In this document: positions 6,754 through 14,692 of the stretch, piece after piece | How positions within the stretch are numbered: the stretch's first letter is position 1 | Layout: the number at the start of each line of letters is the position of its first letter | Assembly (NCBI GenBank): GCA_027943245.1 | Contig: JANDJZ010000231.1 | Span: 1-15,473 of the forward strand | DNA from: Acanthamoeba sp. SK_2022b | Taxonomy: Eukaryota; Discosea; Longamoebia; Acanthamoebidae | Length of the DNA: 15,473 nt | Reading direction: 5' to 3' | Notes under the pieces: generated by a model | Seen by the model: only the letters and a program-made list of their open reading frames with translations | What the model was told of the DNA's origin: nothing | Databases searched by the model: none | Position numbers and translations under genes: made by a program

Positions 6754-9105
6754 ATGACGTCCTTCCACAGGGTGATGGTGTTCGTCTTCCTCTCTGCGGT
6801 ATTCTCCGTCTTTGTATTCTTCTAGAGCGACTCTAGCACGGTCCTCTCCATACTCAACCAACCGCACATTTCAACGGAGCCAGTCGTCGAGAACAAGAGG
6901 CAGCCACTGGCACTGGCCATCGTCTTCCCTCAGTTTCATGCTATCCCTGAAAACGACAGGTTCTGGGGCGTCAATTTCACGGAGTGGACCTTCCTCAAGC
7001 CTCTTGCCCGCCACGTCATTGATCAGGTGATCTATAAACCTCACCCGGAGCTCGGCTACTACAACCTACTCGAGCATGAACACCGCCGTTTCATGCGCGT
7101 GCTTGCCGACCGCTTCGGCGTCCACGGGTTCTGCTATTATCACTTTTGGTTCAAGGACCATCCAGGTTAAGTTTCGCTCTTGTCTTTAAAAATTGTACTT
7201 TAATAAGATCTGACAACTGAAATACCATGAAACAGTGATGCATCGACCGCTGGAGCTCATGCTCGAGGACGGAGAGCCGTGGAAGCCATTTGTTCTCTGC
7301 TGGGCTAACGAAGCCTGGACGCGCGCCTGGGACGGGTCCCAAAATAACGTCATTCTGCCACAAGACTATTCCGACCACGAGGGCAATGTCAAGCACTTCT
7401 ACCACCTCTTGCCCTACTTCAACCACCCCCTCTACATCCGCAACAACGAACGACCCGTCTTCATCTTCTACAGGATCGAGCGACACGATGCGCCTGCTAT
7501 CGAGAACATCATGAGCTTGTGGCAGGCATTGGCCCACAAGGAGGGTCTTCCAGGCATCAGTTTTATGCGCTTCAACGGGCCATTTGACAACTTGGTCAAC
7601 ATCGAGGGGCTCGACGCCTTTGCTGAGTTTGAACTGGGGTTCTCGACGCGGTACATCAAGAACATGGATCACCAGTGGAAGACTAGTGGACCCTACAATG
7701 GATTCCGTCTCTACAACACCCTGAGCTTGTGGGATGCGATTGAGAACTGGACTCCCCCACCCGACCTTGGTGATTGCGAGTTTTACCGAGGCACCGTGCT
7801 GCGGTGGAACAACGCGCCCTGAAGGAACTGGACCAATGGCAACACGCAGGGCTATCCACTCATGTACCGCAACGCTACCACTGACGGATTCGAGCAGCAT
7901 CTGCACCGATTGTACGCCAAGGCCACGACTGATATGCTGGTGAGCTGGACGTCCACTAGGAACGAGAACAACTACGTGTTCTTGACTGCGTGGAACGAAT
8001 GGAACGAGCAGTCGGCCCTGGAACCCAACGACATTGAGGGATATGACGCCCTGCGAGCTGTGAAGAAGGTCTTCAAGCGCCATACGTCGAAATCTGTGGT
8101 CCACATGTGCCATCGCGGTGGAGGCACCGAGACATATGCCAAAGACCTCATCCAGCTGTTCGACGAGTACGACCATGTCTGGGTGGAGGACGGCAAGGTG
8201 CCCGCTCCTTCAGCGGAGCGTATTGCGTTGCTGCATGTCCACAGCACGATGGTTCTCACGGGCCCCCAATGGGGCGTACTTGAGACCGTCCACAAGTACC
8301 AGTCGCATGGCATCCCAGTATACGTGACAGTACACGACTACCAGTGGCTGTTCCCAGAGAGGCCCAATCCGCACCTGGAGTACCTTCAGGCCTACCAGCC
8401 CGACCCGAAGAACGTGGAGAACACCGCGCAGCGGCGACCAAGGTCATCTTCCCTGAGCGCTGGGTGCTCGACTACTACTGAAGGCACCTGGCGAAAGTTT
8501 GGAATGACAAGTCTATGGAGATGGTGCCGCATAGCGACCTCCTCATCCACTACGACCGGTTCTTCATGCCGGCAATAAAGCGCAACACCATCAACGTTGC
8601 GTTCTTGGGCCGATACATTGAGCTCAAGGGAGGCCAGCTTTATGGTGAACTGGCGCACGACGAAAGCTTCCGACACGACCCGTACTCCCTTCGATACCAC
8701 GTGTTTGGGGAGGACCCCGCCCAGTTGACCCGCGACACGGGGTTGCTCTTCCACAGCACCTACGACGACCGCAACATAGTCAAGATTCTACACGACGAGA
8801 GGATTCATGTGATCACCTTCCTCTCCATCTTCCCTGAGATGTACTCCTACACGATATCCAAGATCCTTCGCGCTGGCATCCCCATCGTCTATCTCGACCG
8901 TGGCGCCCTCAGAGAGCGCCTCGCAGGAGTTGAACACGCCTTCCCCGTTTCGGAGCCGACGTTGGAGAGCGTCAAGATAGGGCTGACTCGCGCCCTTGAT
9001 TTTGTGCTGGAGCATCAAGGGACGGACAATCTCCTCGACGAACTCAGCACCAACATTCAGCCACGAAGGTGGTACCTCATGAATTACCCAGAGCAGCAAT
9101 ACTGA
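6754..9105 (+). pseudogene. WbsX-family glycosyltransferase fused to a GT4-like domain, interrupted
   Basis: Exon 6754-7165 and exon 7236-9105 join at a 70-nt GTTAAG...AACAG intron in phase 1. WbsX (PF14307-type) motifs: AIVFPQFHAIPENDRFWG, GVNFTEWTF, GVHGFCYYHFWF, LCWANEAWTRAWDGS, then LTAWNEWNEQSALEP. From about 8085 a second domain starts with VVHMCHRGGGTETYAKDL and VTVHDYQWLFPE, followed by VAFLGRYIELKGG, which resembles the GT4 (glycosyl transferase group 1) fold. Known: WbsX proteins occur in bacterial polysaccharide loci. The reading frame is broken by TAG 6823-6825 (avoidable if 6772-6825 is a small intron), TGA 7820-7822, a 1-nt loss at about 8422-8435, and TGA 8479-8481. Homology continues smoothly across each break, so the lesions look recent, or are sequencing errors or recoded codons. 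The final ORF ends PEQQY before TGA 9103-9105. Acceptor activity and sugar are unknown. Confidence 0.8.
6772..6825 (+). other. Hydrophobic signal-anchor or 54-nt intron
   Basis: Read as codons, the segment gives a run rich in V, F, L and A (VMVFVFLSAVFSVFVFF) ending at TAG 6823-6825, just after MTSFHR, the usual place for a type II signal anchor in a Golgi glycosyltransferase. Read as DNA, it begins GTGATG after an AGG, is pyrimidine-rich and ends TTCTTCTAG, so it is also a valid intron of 54 nt (a multiple of three) whose removal keeps frame and deletes the stop. The sequence alone does not decide between them. Confidence 0.6.
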
Positions 9106-9110
9106 GTTGA

Positions 9111-9138
9111 CAATCAAAATAAAGCTTTATTTTGATTG
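9111..9138. promoter_or_regulatory. 28-bp perfect palindrome with AATAAA on both strands
   Basis: The 14-bp arm CAATCAAAATAAAG is followed immediately by its exact reverse complement, with no spacer. It lies six bases after the stop of the glycosyltransferase. It supplies AATAAA at 9118-9123 on the + strand and the same hexamer at 9126-9131 on the - strand, so it could serve transcripts from either side. Confidence 0.75.
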
Positions 9139-9480
9139 AAAGCGAATTGTAGGAGGTGGTTCTTGGTAGAGGTAGGTGCACCGCGTTGCCTTGCTTTACG
9201 TGGGAGGGAGGGGTAATGACTGCTCAGCGCTGAAGCACACATGAACAAACAGGCGGTGTGGGGGTGAGGGATAACCTGTGAGGAGGTGCGAAGGAACGAC
9301 GAGCACCTATCCTGATGGCCATGGGCTGGACCCGGAGGCCGACTTCACGCAGCGCGTGCATCAAGGCGCGAACGGCGCAGGCCGGCCAGGCCTACTGCCT
9401 GCTGACCCAAGTGGCCAACATCCGATGTCAGGTCCTGTGCTGCGGCGCCGGCCAGGGCGAGGGCTCAGCCTAGCCTCCGG
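9139..9480. other. Intergenic DNA with decayed coding-like pieces
   Basis: No intact gene is seen. From about 9300 to 9480 two + frames carry coding-like pieces in succession: YPDGHGLDPEADFTQRV in one, then TAQAGQAYCLLTQVANIRC in another, with no splice pair that joins them. I read this as frameshifted remnants leading into the repeat array. Confidence 0.4.
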
Positions 9481-9504
9481 CAGCCCGCGGCCACAGTAGC
9501 AGCA

Positions 9505-9630
9505 GCGGCGGGCCGCTGGTCACCGTCAACGGCCGCACGGCCTGTTCGGACTTTGTGCGGGAGAGCCTCGTCGCCACCAAAGGCCTCTGGAAGGCCGGCC
9601 TGCCGCCAGAGGGCTGCGTCCAGTACCTCG
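9505..9630 (+). pseudogene. Coding-like fragment in block R1
   Basis: The + strand reads PLVTVNGRTACSDFVRESL and then VATKGLWKAGLPPEGCVQYL, with good codon bias and no stop. The same reading recurs with substitutions at about 13750-13862, and only its central part at about 11840-11894, where it is interrupted. Shared protein-like sense across diverged copies suggests an ancestral coding exon. I do not recognise the family. Confidence 0.4.
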
Positions 9631-9867
9631 AGGATCGGTACCAGCCTCTCTCTCTTCCAAGCCGCGTGCCTGGGGGGGGAGGCCTTGGCTAATTGCGTTC
9701 GTCGGTGGCCGAGGGCAGACTGCAGCAGTTGTTGGAGCTGAGCCGCGTACTTGGCGAGTAGACGGGCAAGGCGACCACGACGCTGGCGGACGCGACTCGG
9801 GCTCACGTCCACCGACGCTGCTCTCCTCCTGCCCTCACCCTCGTCACGGCTCCCGCTGCCGGCAGTT

Positions 9868-10215
9868 GGCAGTTTTCTTCTCCCTCCTTGCTTGATGTTT
9901 CGTTTGGTTTTTTGGTTTCTGTTTGCTTGTTGTTTCGTTTGTTGTTTTGTTTTTTGTTTGTTTTTTTCATTGCCATTGCATTGCAACGTTTCACTGAACT
10001 TACGTTACAACCCATAATGGCTGGCGAACAACGGCCGCTCTGTCCACATAAGATGTCTCATTTGTATTGTAAAGGACGGGAAGTGTTGCTCATGGGGAGG
10101 GAAGGGGGTGTCTCGGCCACCGGGGTGCACCTTGTGTGCATGGGGCCGGTGGTGTGTGTGACTGCCCCATGGACACACAGCCCATCTCTTTTTGTTCTTC
10201 TCAGGGAGGCCGTAC
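9868..10215. repeat. 348-bp direct repeat R3, copy 1
   Basis: The block begins with a T/G-rich tract (to about 9967), then unique-looking DNA including AACCCATAATGGCTGGCG, and ends GGGAGGCCGTAC. Copy 2 lies at 12183-12529. I count roughly 17 differences including two single-base gaps, so about 95% identity by eye. ORFs across it owe their hydrophobic or lysine-rich character to the T/G tract, and I do not call them genes. Confidence 0.85.
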
Positions 10216-10640
10216 TAAATCCTTAAAGCATTGAAGGTTGGTCATGGTTTGCTCATCACCGTATCAACTGGATGGTTGTCAATATTGGCGCGGCCCGCCG
10301 CTTCTCCTGGTCTTCATGACCTGCTGCATCTCGAGTTATTGAACTACCACGCTCTGAGTTATTGAAGTATCAAGCTCTCGATCTTCTCCAGCCCTGGTAC
10401 CGACATAGTAGGGCATTTGCTTATATGAGCAAGCGGCTGCAATTTTTTCGAGGCTAGCCGCGACATTTTGGAAGTCCATCGGGTTTTTGGGACTGTTGCA
10501 AGGTAGCCAAAAGGAAATGTTGCGATTTTAGGGGTTTGCAAAACTCCACATCCCAAAAAAAGGGGTTTGATTGCCAAGAGAGGCTCTTTTAGGCGTTCCG
10601 CAAAACTTCCAAAAAGGGATCATCGGTACCCGTACAAAAG
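10216..10640. repeat. Block R4, copy 1
   Basis: Starting near ATCTTCTCCAGCCCTGG (10381), this block includes GGGACTGTTGCAAGGTAGCC (from about 10490), TTCCGCAAAACTTC and CATCGGTACCC. A direct copy lies at about 12725-12950, and an inverted copy, more diverged, at 14098-14285. DNA at 10216-10380 is only loosely similar to 12530-12720. No gene is seen. Confidence 0.7.
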
Positions 10641-10651
10641 AGCGTTCTCTC

Positions 10652-10752
10652 AGCGTTACTCCTTGAGCGGCGGCCAGTTGCCGCCGCTGGCATCCAAGTT
10701 GACCTTCCACCAAAGGCAACTCTGGCCAGGCCGATGCGCAAGGAGTAACGCT
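10652..10752. repeat. Nested inverted repeats (cruciform or hairpin)
   Basis: Outer arms AGCGTTACTCCTTG (10652-10665) and CAAGGAGTAACGCT (10739-10752) are exact reverse complements. Inside, an 8-bp stem GCGGCGGC (10667-10674) pairs with 10680-10687 across the loop CAGTT. The matching place in unit B has a different inverted repeat, GCTCTTCTTGCA at 12906-12917 with its complement at 12962-12973. Confidence 0.75.
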
Positions 10753-10804
10753 GCGACAAGCAGCGAGCCAGCGAAGGAGAGGAGGCGAACAGGGAGGGGA
10801 AGTA

Positions 10805-11019
10805 GCCGTTGCCTTCATCAATGTGGCCTCTGTGGCGGGTTCTGCTGCCTGGTGGCGGTGGCGGCCCTGATCCTTTTCTGCCGGTGCTGTCGCAAGTCCG
10901 GCCACCAGGGCTACGTCATCGCCGGCCCTCGTCCACATCCAATTCCACTACTACCAACAGCAGCACGCGGGAGACAGCTGACATGCTGGACGAAGCAGGT
11001 GAAGATACGGACTTGTGAG
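10805..11019 (+). pseudogene. Membrane-protein C-terminus remnant with a 1-nt frameshift
   Basis: One + frame gives a hydrophobic helix followed by basic, cysteine-rich residues (FCCLVAVAALILFCRCCRKS, about 10849-10895) and GHQGYVIAG. The neighbouring frame then gives a polar tail rich in S, T and N ending ETADMLDEAGEDTDL and TGA 11017-11019. The frames change at about 10925-10930, where one extra base would join them. The layout is that of a single-pass membrane protein with a short cytoplasmic tail. The copy near 13420-13455 has lost the frame of the tail. Not recognised. Confidence 0.4.
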
Positions 11020-11130
11020 TCTTGGTTCTGCAGTTGAGTGAGGTTCATGAAGGGAAGGTAAAGGTGAACAGCAGGAGTACACCCTGTCGGCTCGTCGCAC
11101 TCGCCCTGTTGTTCGGTGGTGTGTTGTAGG

Positions 11131-11515
11131 GTGCTGACACGTCCAACACGCTTTGCTATCGGTGTTGTTTGGAGGTTGTTCAGGCAAGAAGAAGCGGCCT
11201 GTGCACCCTTGTAGCACTGGGAAGTGACCCCTCGCCGAATGGCCCGCTACAGCGCGTTTATGAGGTCTCGCTTTCTCGACGCATCAGGAGAAATGATTCA
11301 GTAACGCTACTGGAACCGTAGCTCTCGCCGATGAGGCCCCCATCGGGCTTTGAGCGGCGGCTGCAGCAGATTCTCCACAACCTGTGCTTGTGTCGTGTTG
11401 TGTCGTGTGAGAGTCACAGGAAGGCAGCATGAAGGGGGCATCGGCAGGCGGCGAACCTTGACATCACTTCCGGGCACCAGAAGGAATACCACGATCCGCG
11501 TTTTGAGATTCTTCC
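11131..11515. repeat. Block R7, copy 1
   Basis: GTGCTGACACGTCC, GGTGTTGTTTGG, GCAAGAAGAAGCGGCCTGTG, AGCGCGTTTATGAGGTCTCG and GAACCGTAGCTCTCG (to about 11334), then GATCCGCG.TTTGAGATTCTTCC at 11493-11515, recur in the same order at 14291-14602 with insertions and deletions between them. A short coding-like sense DPR(F/I)EILP is shared by both copies. Confidence 0.65.
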
Positions 11516-11749
11516 ACACCTTGAACCGACCTGCGCTCGCGTGTGTTCCGACAGCGAGCGAGTGGCCGTGTGAGTGAACAAGCCGCGCTGTCCTCCTACA
11601 GACAGCGGACAAGAGAAGCGTTGGGCGACTCACTAGAACACTCAACCGGTGGTCGTACGAGTTGGAAGGTGGAGGTAGCCTTTCACCATCAGGCTGATGT
11701 CGTGGTCGTCGCCGTCTCGCGCAGCCAGCTGGGCAGTTAGGTTGAGGGC

Positions 11750-11830
11750 CACGGGCGCCGATGGTCTTCTCGAGATCGGTGACCTTGGTGATCAGGGAGG
11801 CGTTCTTGGTGCGCAGGTCTGCACCTTGGC
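11750..11830 (-). pseudogene. Coiled-coil-like coding fragment
   Basis: The minus strand reads LRTKNASLITKVTDLEKTI with GC-ending codons and heptad-like spacing of L, I and V. It has no start, and it is flanked by shifted frames. It lies at the left edge of repeat unit B. No corresponding copy was recognised in unit A; unit C shares only GAGGGCCACGGGCGC beside it. Confidence 0.35.
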
Positions 11831-13600
11831 CAGCACGATCGCCACCGAAGGCCTCTGGAAGGCCGGCAAGCCTTTGGACGAGGGCTGCATCCAGAGAGGT
11901 TACACCGTTGCTGTCAAAACATCTTTGTTAGTATCTTTTCGCTTGCGGGTCTGTCCACGCACTTACCGTTAGCTGCTCAAGGTGCTCAAGCCTCGAGCCG
12001 GGAAAGGCTTCTACCTTGTTCAGGAGAGTCGTACTGCGTGGTTTCAAGGGTATGTCTCGACCTCACGCCCTGGAGCTCAATGGGAGGAAGGTGCCGTTAT
12101 GGCGTTGTCAGCTCATCATAACAGGGCGCTGCTGGGGAGAGGCGCTCAAGCTGATGTGGATCGAGAGCTAGCTGAGGCAATCGGCAGTTTTCTTCTCCCT
12201 CCTTGCTTGATGTTTCGTTTGGTTTTTTGGTTTCTGTTTGCTTGTTGTTTCGTTTGTTGTTTTGTTTTTTGTTTGTTTTTTTCATTGCCATTACATTGCA
12301 ACGTTTTCAGTGAACTCGCGTTACAACCCATAATGGCTGGCGAACAATGGCTGCTCTGTCCACATAAGATGTCTCATTTGTATTGTAAAGGACGGGAGGT
12401 GTTGTTCATGGGGAGGGAAGGGAGTGTCTCTGCCGCCGGGGTGCGCCTTGTGTGCATGGGCCGGTGGTGTGTGTGACTGCCCCATGGATACACAGCCCGT
12501 CTCTTTTTGTTCTTTCAGGGAGGCCGTACATCCCTTGCAAAGCACGCATAGCTGGCTGGCATTGAAGGCTGGTCATGGTTCAACTGGGGATGGTCATGGA
12601 TGACTATGACGATGTCGGCGCAGCACGGTCAAGAAGGAGCCGCCTGCTTCACATCTTCTACCTTGCGACACCTGCCAGGAAGGTTAGCATGCTCAAAAGC
12701 TGAGTGTTAGAACTGAGCTCTTCATCTTCTCCAGCCCTGGTACTGACAGAGAAGGACATTCGCATATATGCAATTTTTTAAGGGGCTAGCCGTGACATTT
12801 TTGTGATGTCCATCCGGTATTTGGGACTGTTGCAAGGTAGCCAAAAGGAGATGTTGTTAAGGGTTCCGCAAAACTTCGCAAAAATGGGTTTGTTTGCAAA
12901 GTGAAGCTCTTCTTGCAGCTGGCTTGGCTCATCGGTACCCATGCCTCGAGAAAAAAAGCGTTGCAAGAAGAGCTTTATTCAGAAGTTCAACTTGGAGTAG
13001 GCCAGCGGCGACTGGCCGCTAAGGAGAAAGGTTGCGATAAGCAGCCAGCTGAAGGAGAGGAGGCGAACGCGGTAAAGGCGGCCTGCACGCAGCCTCAGTC
13101 AATGGGAATGAGCGAGGCATGCTACGCGAGAGGGCTCGCGCACGCACAGAAGAACGAGTTACCGGGAACACGCGCAGCGATCGGCGCGGGGCCTTGTGTC
13201 CCTGACTCAGTCGCGGTGGATGTGGTTGAGCCACCTGGCTCGTGAAGCACCGCTTGTACAGGAAGGCCTTCGTCATGATGGAGAGCAGCGCCAGGCCCCC
13301 CACGATGCGGTTGAGAGATGAGAGGTGAGAGATGAGTTGCACTTGGAGGAGGCCATACCTCCCTCAAGCAGGAAGAGGAAGGCCACCCGCGTGACTGTCC
13401 GGCCGGCAGCACGGGACAGCTGACATGCTGGACGGAGGGAAGATACAGACTTGTGAGTATTGCGGTTCTGTAGTTGAGCTTCATGAAGGGAATGGAAAGG
13501 TGAACAGCAGGAGTGCAAGGTGGGCATGTTGGAGTCCAGTCGCGGCTCCTCTCTTCAGCATTTCTCCCTTCATTTTCCTTCCCGCCTCTCCGCGCACATT
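11800..13600. repeat. Repeat unit B of the tandem array
   Basis: This unit holds partial R1 (about 11840-11894), R3 copy 2 (12183-12529), R4 copy 2 (about 12725-12950), the shared AAGGAGAGGAGGCGAAC word (about 13051) and R6 copy 2 (about 13420-13511, GCTGACATGCTGGAC to GAACAGCAGGAGT). Order and orientation match unit A. It is shorter than A in the membrane-protein part and lacks R7 in place. No intact ORF with recognisable product is seen. Confidence 0.7.
12183..12529. repeat. Direct repeat R3, copy 2
   Basis: Second copy of the 348-bp block, shorter by one base and in the same orientation. The T/G-rich tract is base-for-base the same as in copy 1. Differences cluster in the part after it. 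A single-base loss near 12460 (GGGCCGG against GGGGCCGG) shifts the ORF relative to copy 1, which argues against coding. Confidence 0.85.
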
Positions 13601-13960
13601 CCTTTTATGTTATCTGAGGGCCACGGGCGCGGCCCGCGTGCTCGACGGGGCAACACCGAGCGGGTGGATTACGACCTCAAGGCCGCGGCGCCAGGACAAG
13701 GGTGAGGCCTCGCCTGCGGCGCTCCAGCGAGGCAGTAGGAGCAGCACCGGCCGCTGGTCACCGTCAACGGCCGGACGGCCTGTTCTGACTTTGTCCCGGA
13801 GAGCCTCGTTGCCACCGAAGGCCTCTGTAAGGCCGGTCTGCCAGAGGGCCGCGTCCAGTACTCTCCTCCTGCCGCTCACCCTCGTCACGGCTCCCACTTC
13901 GGTTCGCTCCTGTTCTTTGACCGCTGAAAGCAACTCACTCCTCACGCTCGACCTGTAGGT
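13600..13960. repeat. Repeat unit C, truncated
   Basis: R1 recurs at about 13735-13862 and R2 at 13861-13895, directly adjacent here although about 200 bp apart in unit A. After 13897 the similarity stops and R3 is missing. GAGGGCCACGGGCGC (about 13616) is shared with the left edge of unit B (about 11744). Confidence 0.65.
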
Positions 13961-14097
13961 TCATCTAGAGGGTGAATAGCGAACAAGTGACCGGGCCGGA
14001 GTTCTCTTTGAACAGAAACTCACCAAGTTGAACTTCTGAGTTCTTGAAGCGGCCTCTTACTTGGCCAACAAAGGTTTTTTTTTAATCGAGGACGGGT

Positions 14098-14285
14098 CGG
14101 GTACCCATGAGCCAAGCCAGCTGCCAGAGCTTCACTTGGCAAACAAACCCTTTTTTACATAGATGTGGTTTTGCAGAACGCCTAAAAGCGCAACATTTCC
14201 TTGTGGCTACCTTGCAACAGTCCTCATTTATGGATGGACATCCAAAAAATGTCACTGCAGCCGCTTGCCCATATATGTTAATCAA
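14098..14285. repeat. Inverted copy of block R4
   Basis: GGGTACCCATGAGCCAAGCCAGCTGC, GGCTACCTTGCAACAGTCC and ATGGACATCC are reverse complements of the R4 sequences at 12725-12950, with scattered differences. It is the only inverted block seen, and it abuts R7 copy 2, so at least one inversion or insertion has reshaped the right end of the array. Confidence 0.75.
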
Positions 14286-14610
14286 TCTAGCTGACACGTC
14301 AGCACAACACGCCTTGCGAGCGGTGTTGTTTGGGGTTGTTCGGGCAAGAAGAAGCGCGGCCTGTGTAGCACTGGGAAGTGATGATGACCACCACCCTCTC
14401 CCAATGGCCCGCTGCAGCGCGTTTATGAGGTCTCGCTTTCTCATGGCGCGTTGCCTGGCCCCCGCCAACAAACGCACCACCGCACGTGAGTCCAGCTCCA
14501 CAGCACGCGCACGCACGCATCGGGAGAAATCATTCGATGACGCTACCGGAACCGTAGCTCTCGACGATGAGCTCGACAGCGATCCGCGTATTGAGATTCT
14601 TCCATGGGTC
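14286..14610. repeat. Block R7, copy 2
   Basis: Diverged copy of 11131-11515 in the same orientation. It carries extra segments at about 14380-14395 and 14440-14525. The + frame over 14525-14600 (SFDDATGTVALDDELDSDPR) has good codon bias without stops, but has no recognised family and no clear splice context. Confidence 0.6.
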
Positions 14611-14692
14611 CAGGCAGGGAGTGTTGTCCCAAAAAATAGGAGTTTAATGAAACGTAGGCAAAACGTTGACCGCAAGCCAGGGCAAGCCGGGC

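Larger units (their letters stand above)
9480..11800. repeat. Repeat unit A of a degenerate tandem array
   Basis: This unit contains, in order: block R1 (about 9490-9620); block R2 (9821-9855); a 348-bp block R3 (9868-10215); block R4 (about 10380-10630); a GC-rich inverted-repeat segment (10652-10752); a membrane-protein remnant (about 10805-11019); block R6 (10978-11078); and block R7 (11131-11334, with an extension at 11493-11515). Each block recurs farther right in the window. R3, R4, R5 (AAGGAGAGGAGGCGAAC at about 10775) and R6 recur at offsets of about +2315, +2344, +2276 and +2442. Confidence 0.75.

Noticed and set aside
7151..8176. 341-residue minus-strand ORF opposite the WbsX domain
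   Set aside because: Antisense shadow of a long GC-biased exon. The + strand carries recognisable family motifs throughout.
8402..8460. Very short intron (18-29 nt) to explain the frame change in the glycosyltransferase
   Set aside because: GT...AG pairs exist, but they are much shorter than the other introns here, one does not change the frame, and the downstream TGA would remain.
9888..10226. Plus ORF starting with a hydrophobic run in R3
   Set aside because: The hydrophobic part is the T/G-rich tract. The second copy changes frame after a 1-nt loss, and no coding constraint is visible.
12097..12291. Lysine/asparagine-rich minus ORFs in R3 copies
   Set aside because: Product of the A/C-rich reverse strand of the same low-complexity tract.
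9480..14610. Retrotransposon or CRISPR-like array
   Set aside because: No reverse transcriptase, integrase, transposase or regular spacer-repeat pattern is visible. The units are long, unequal and degenerate.
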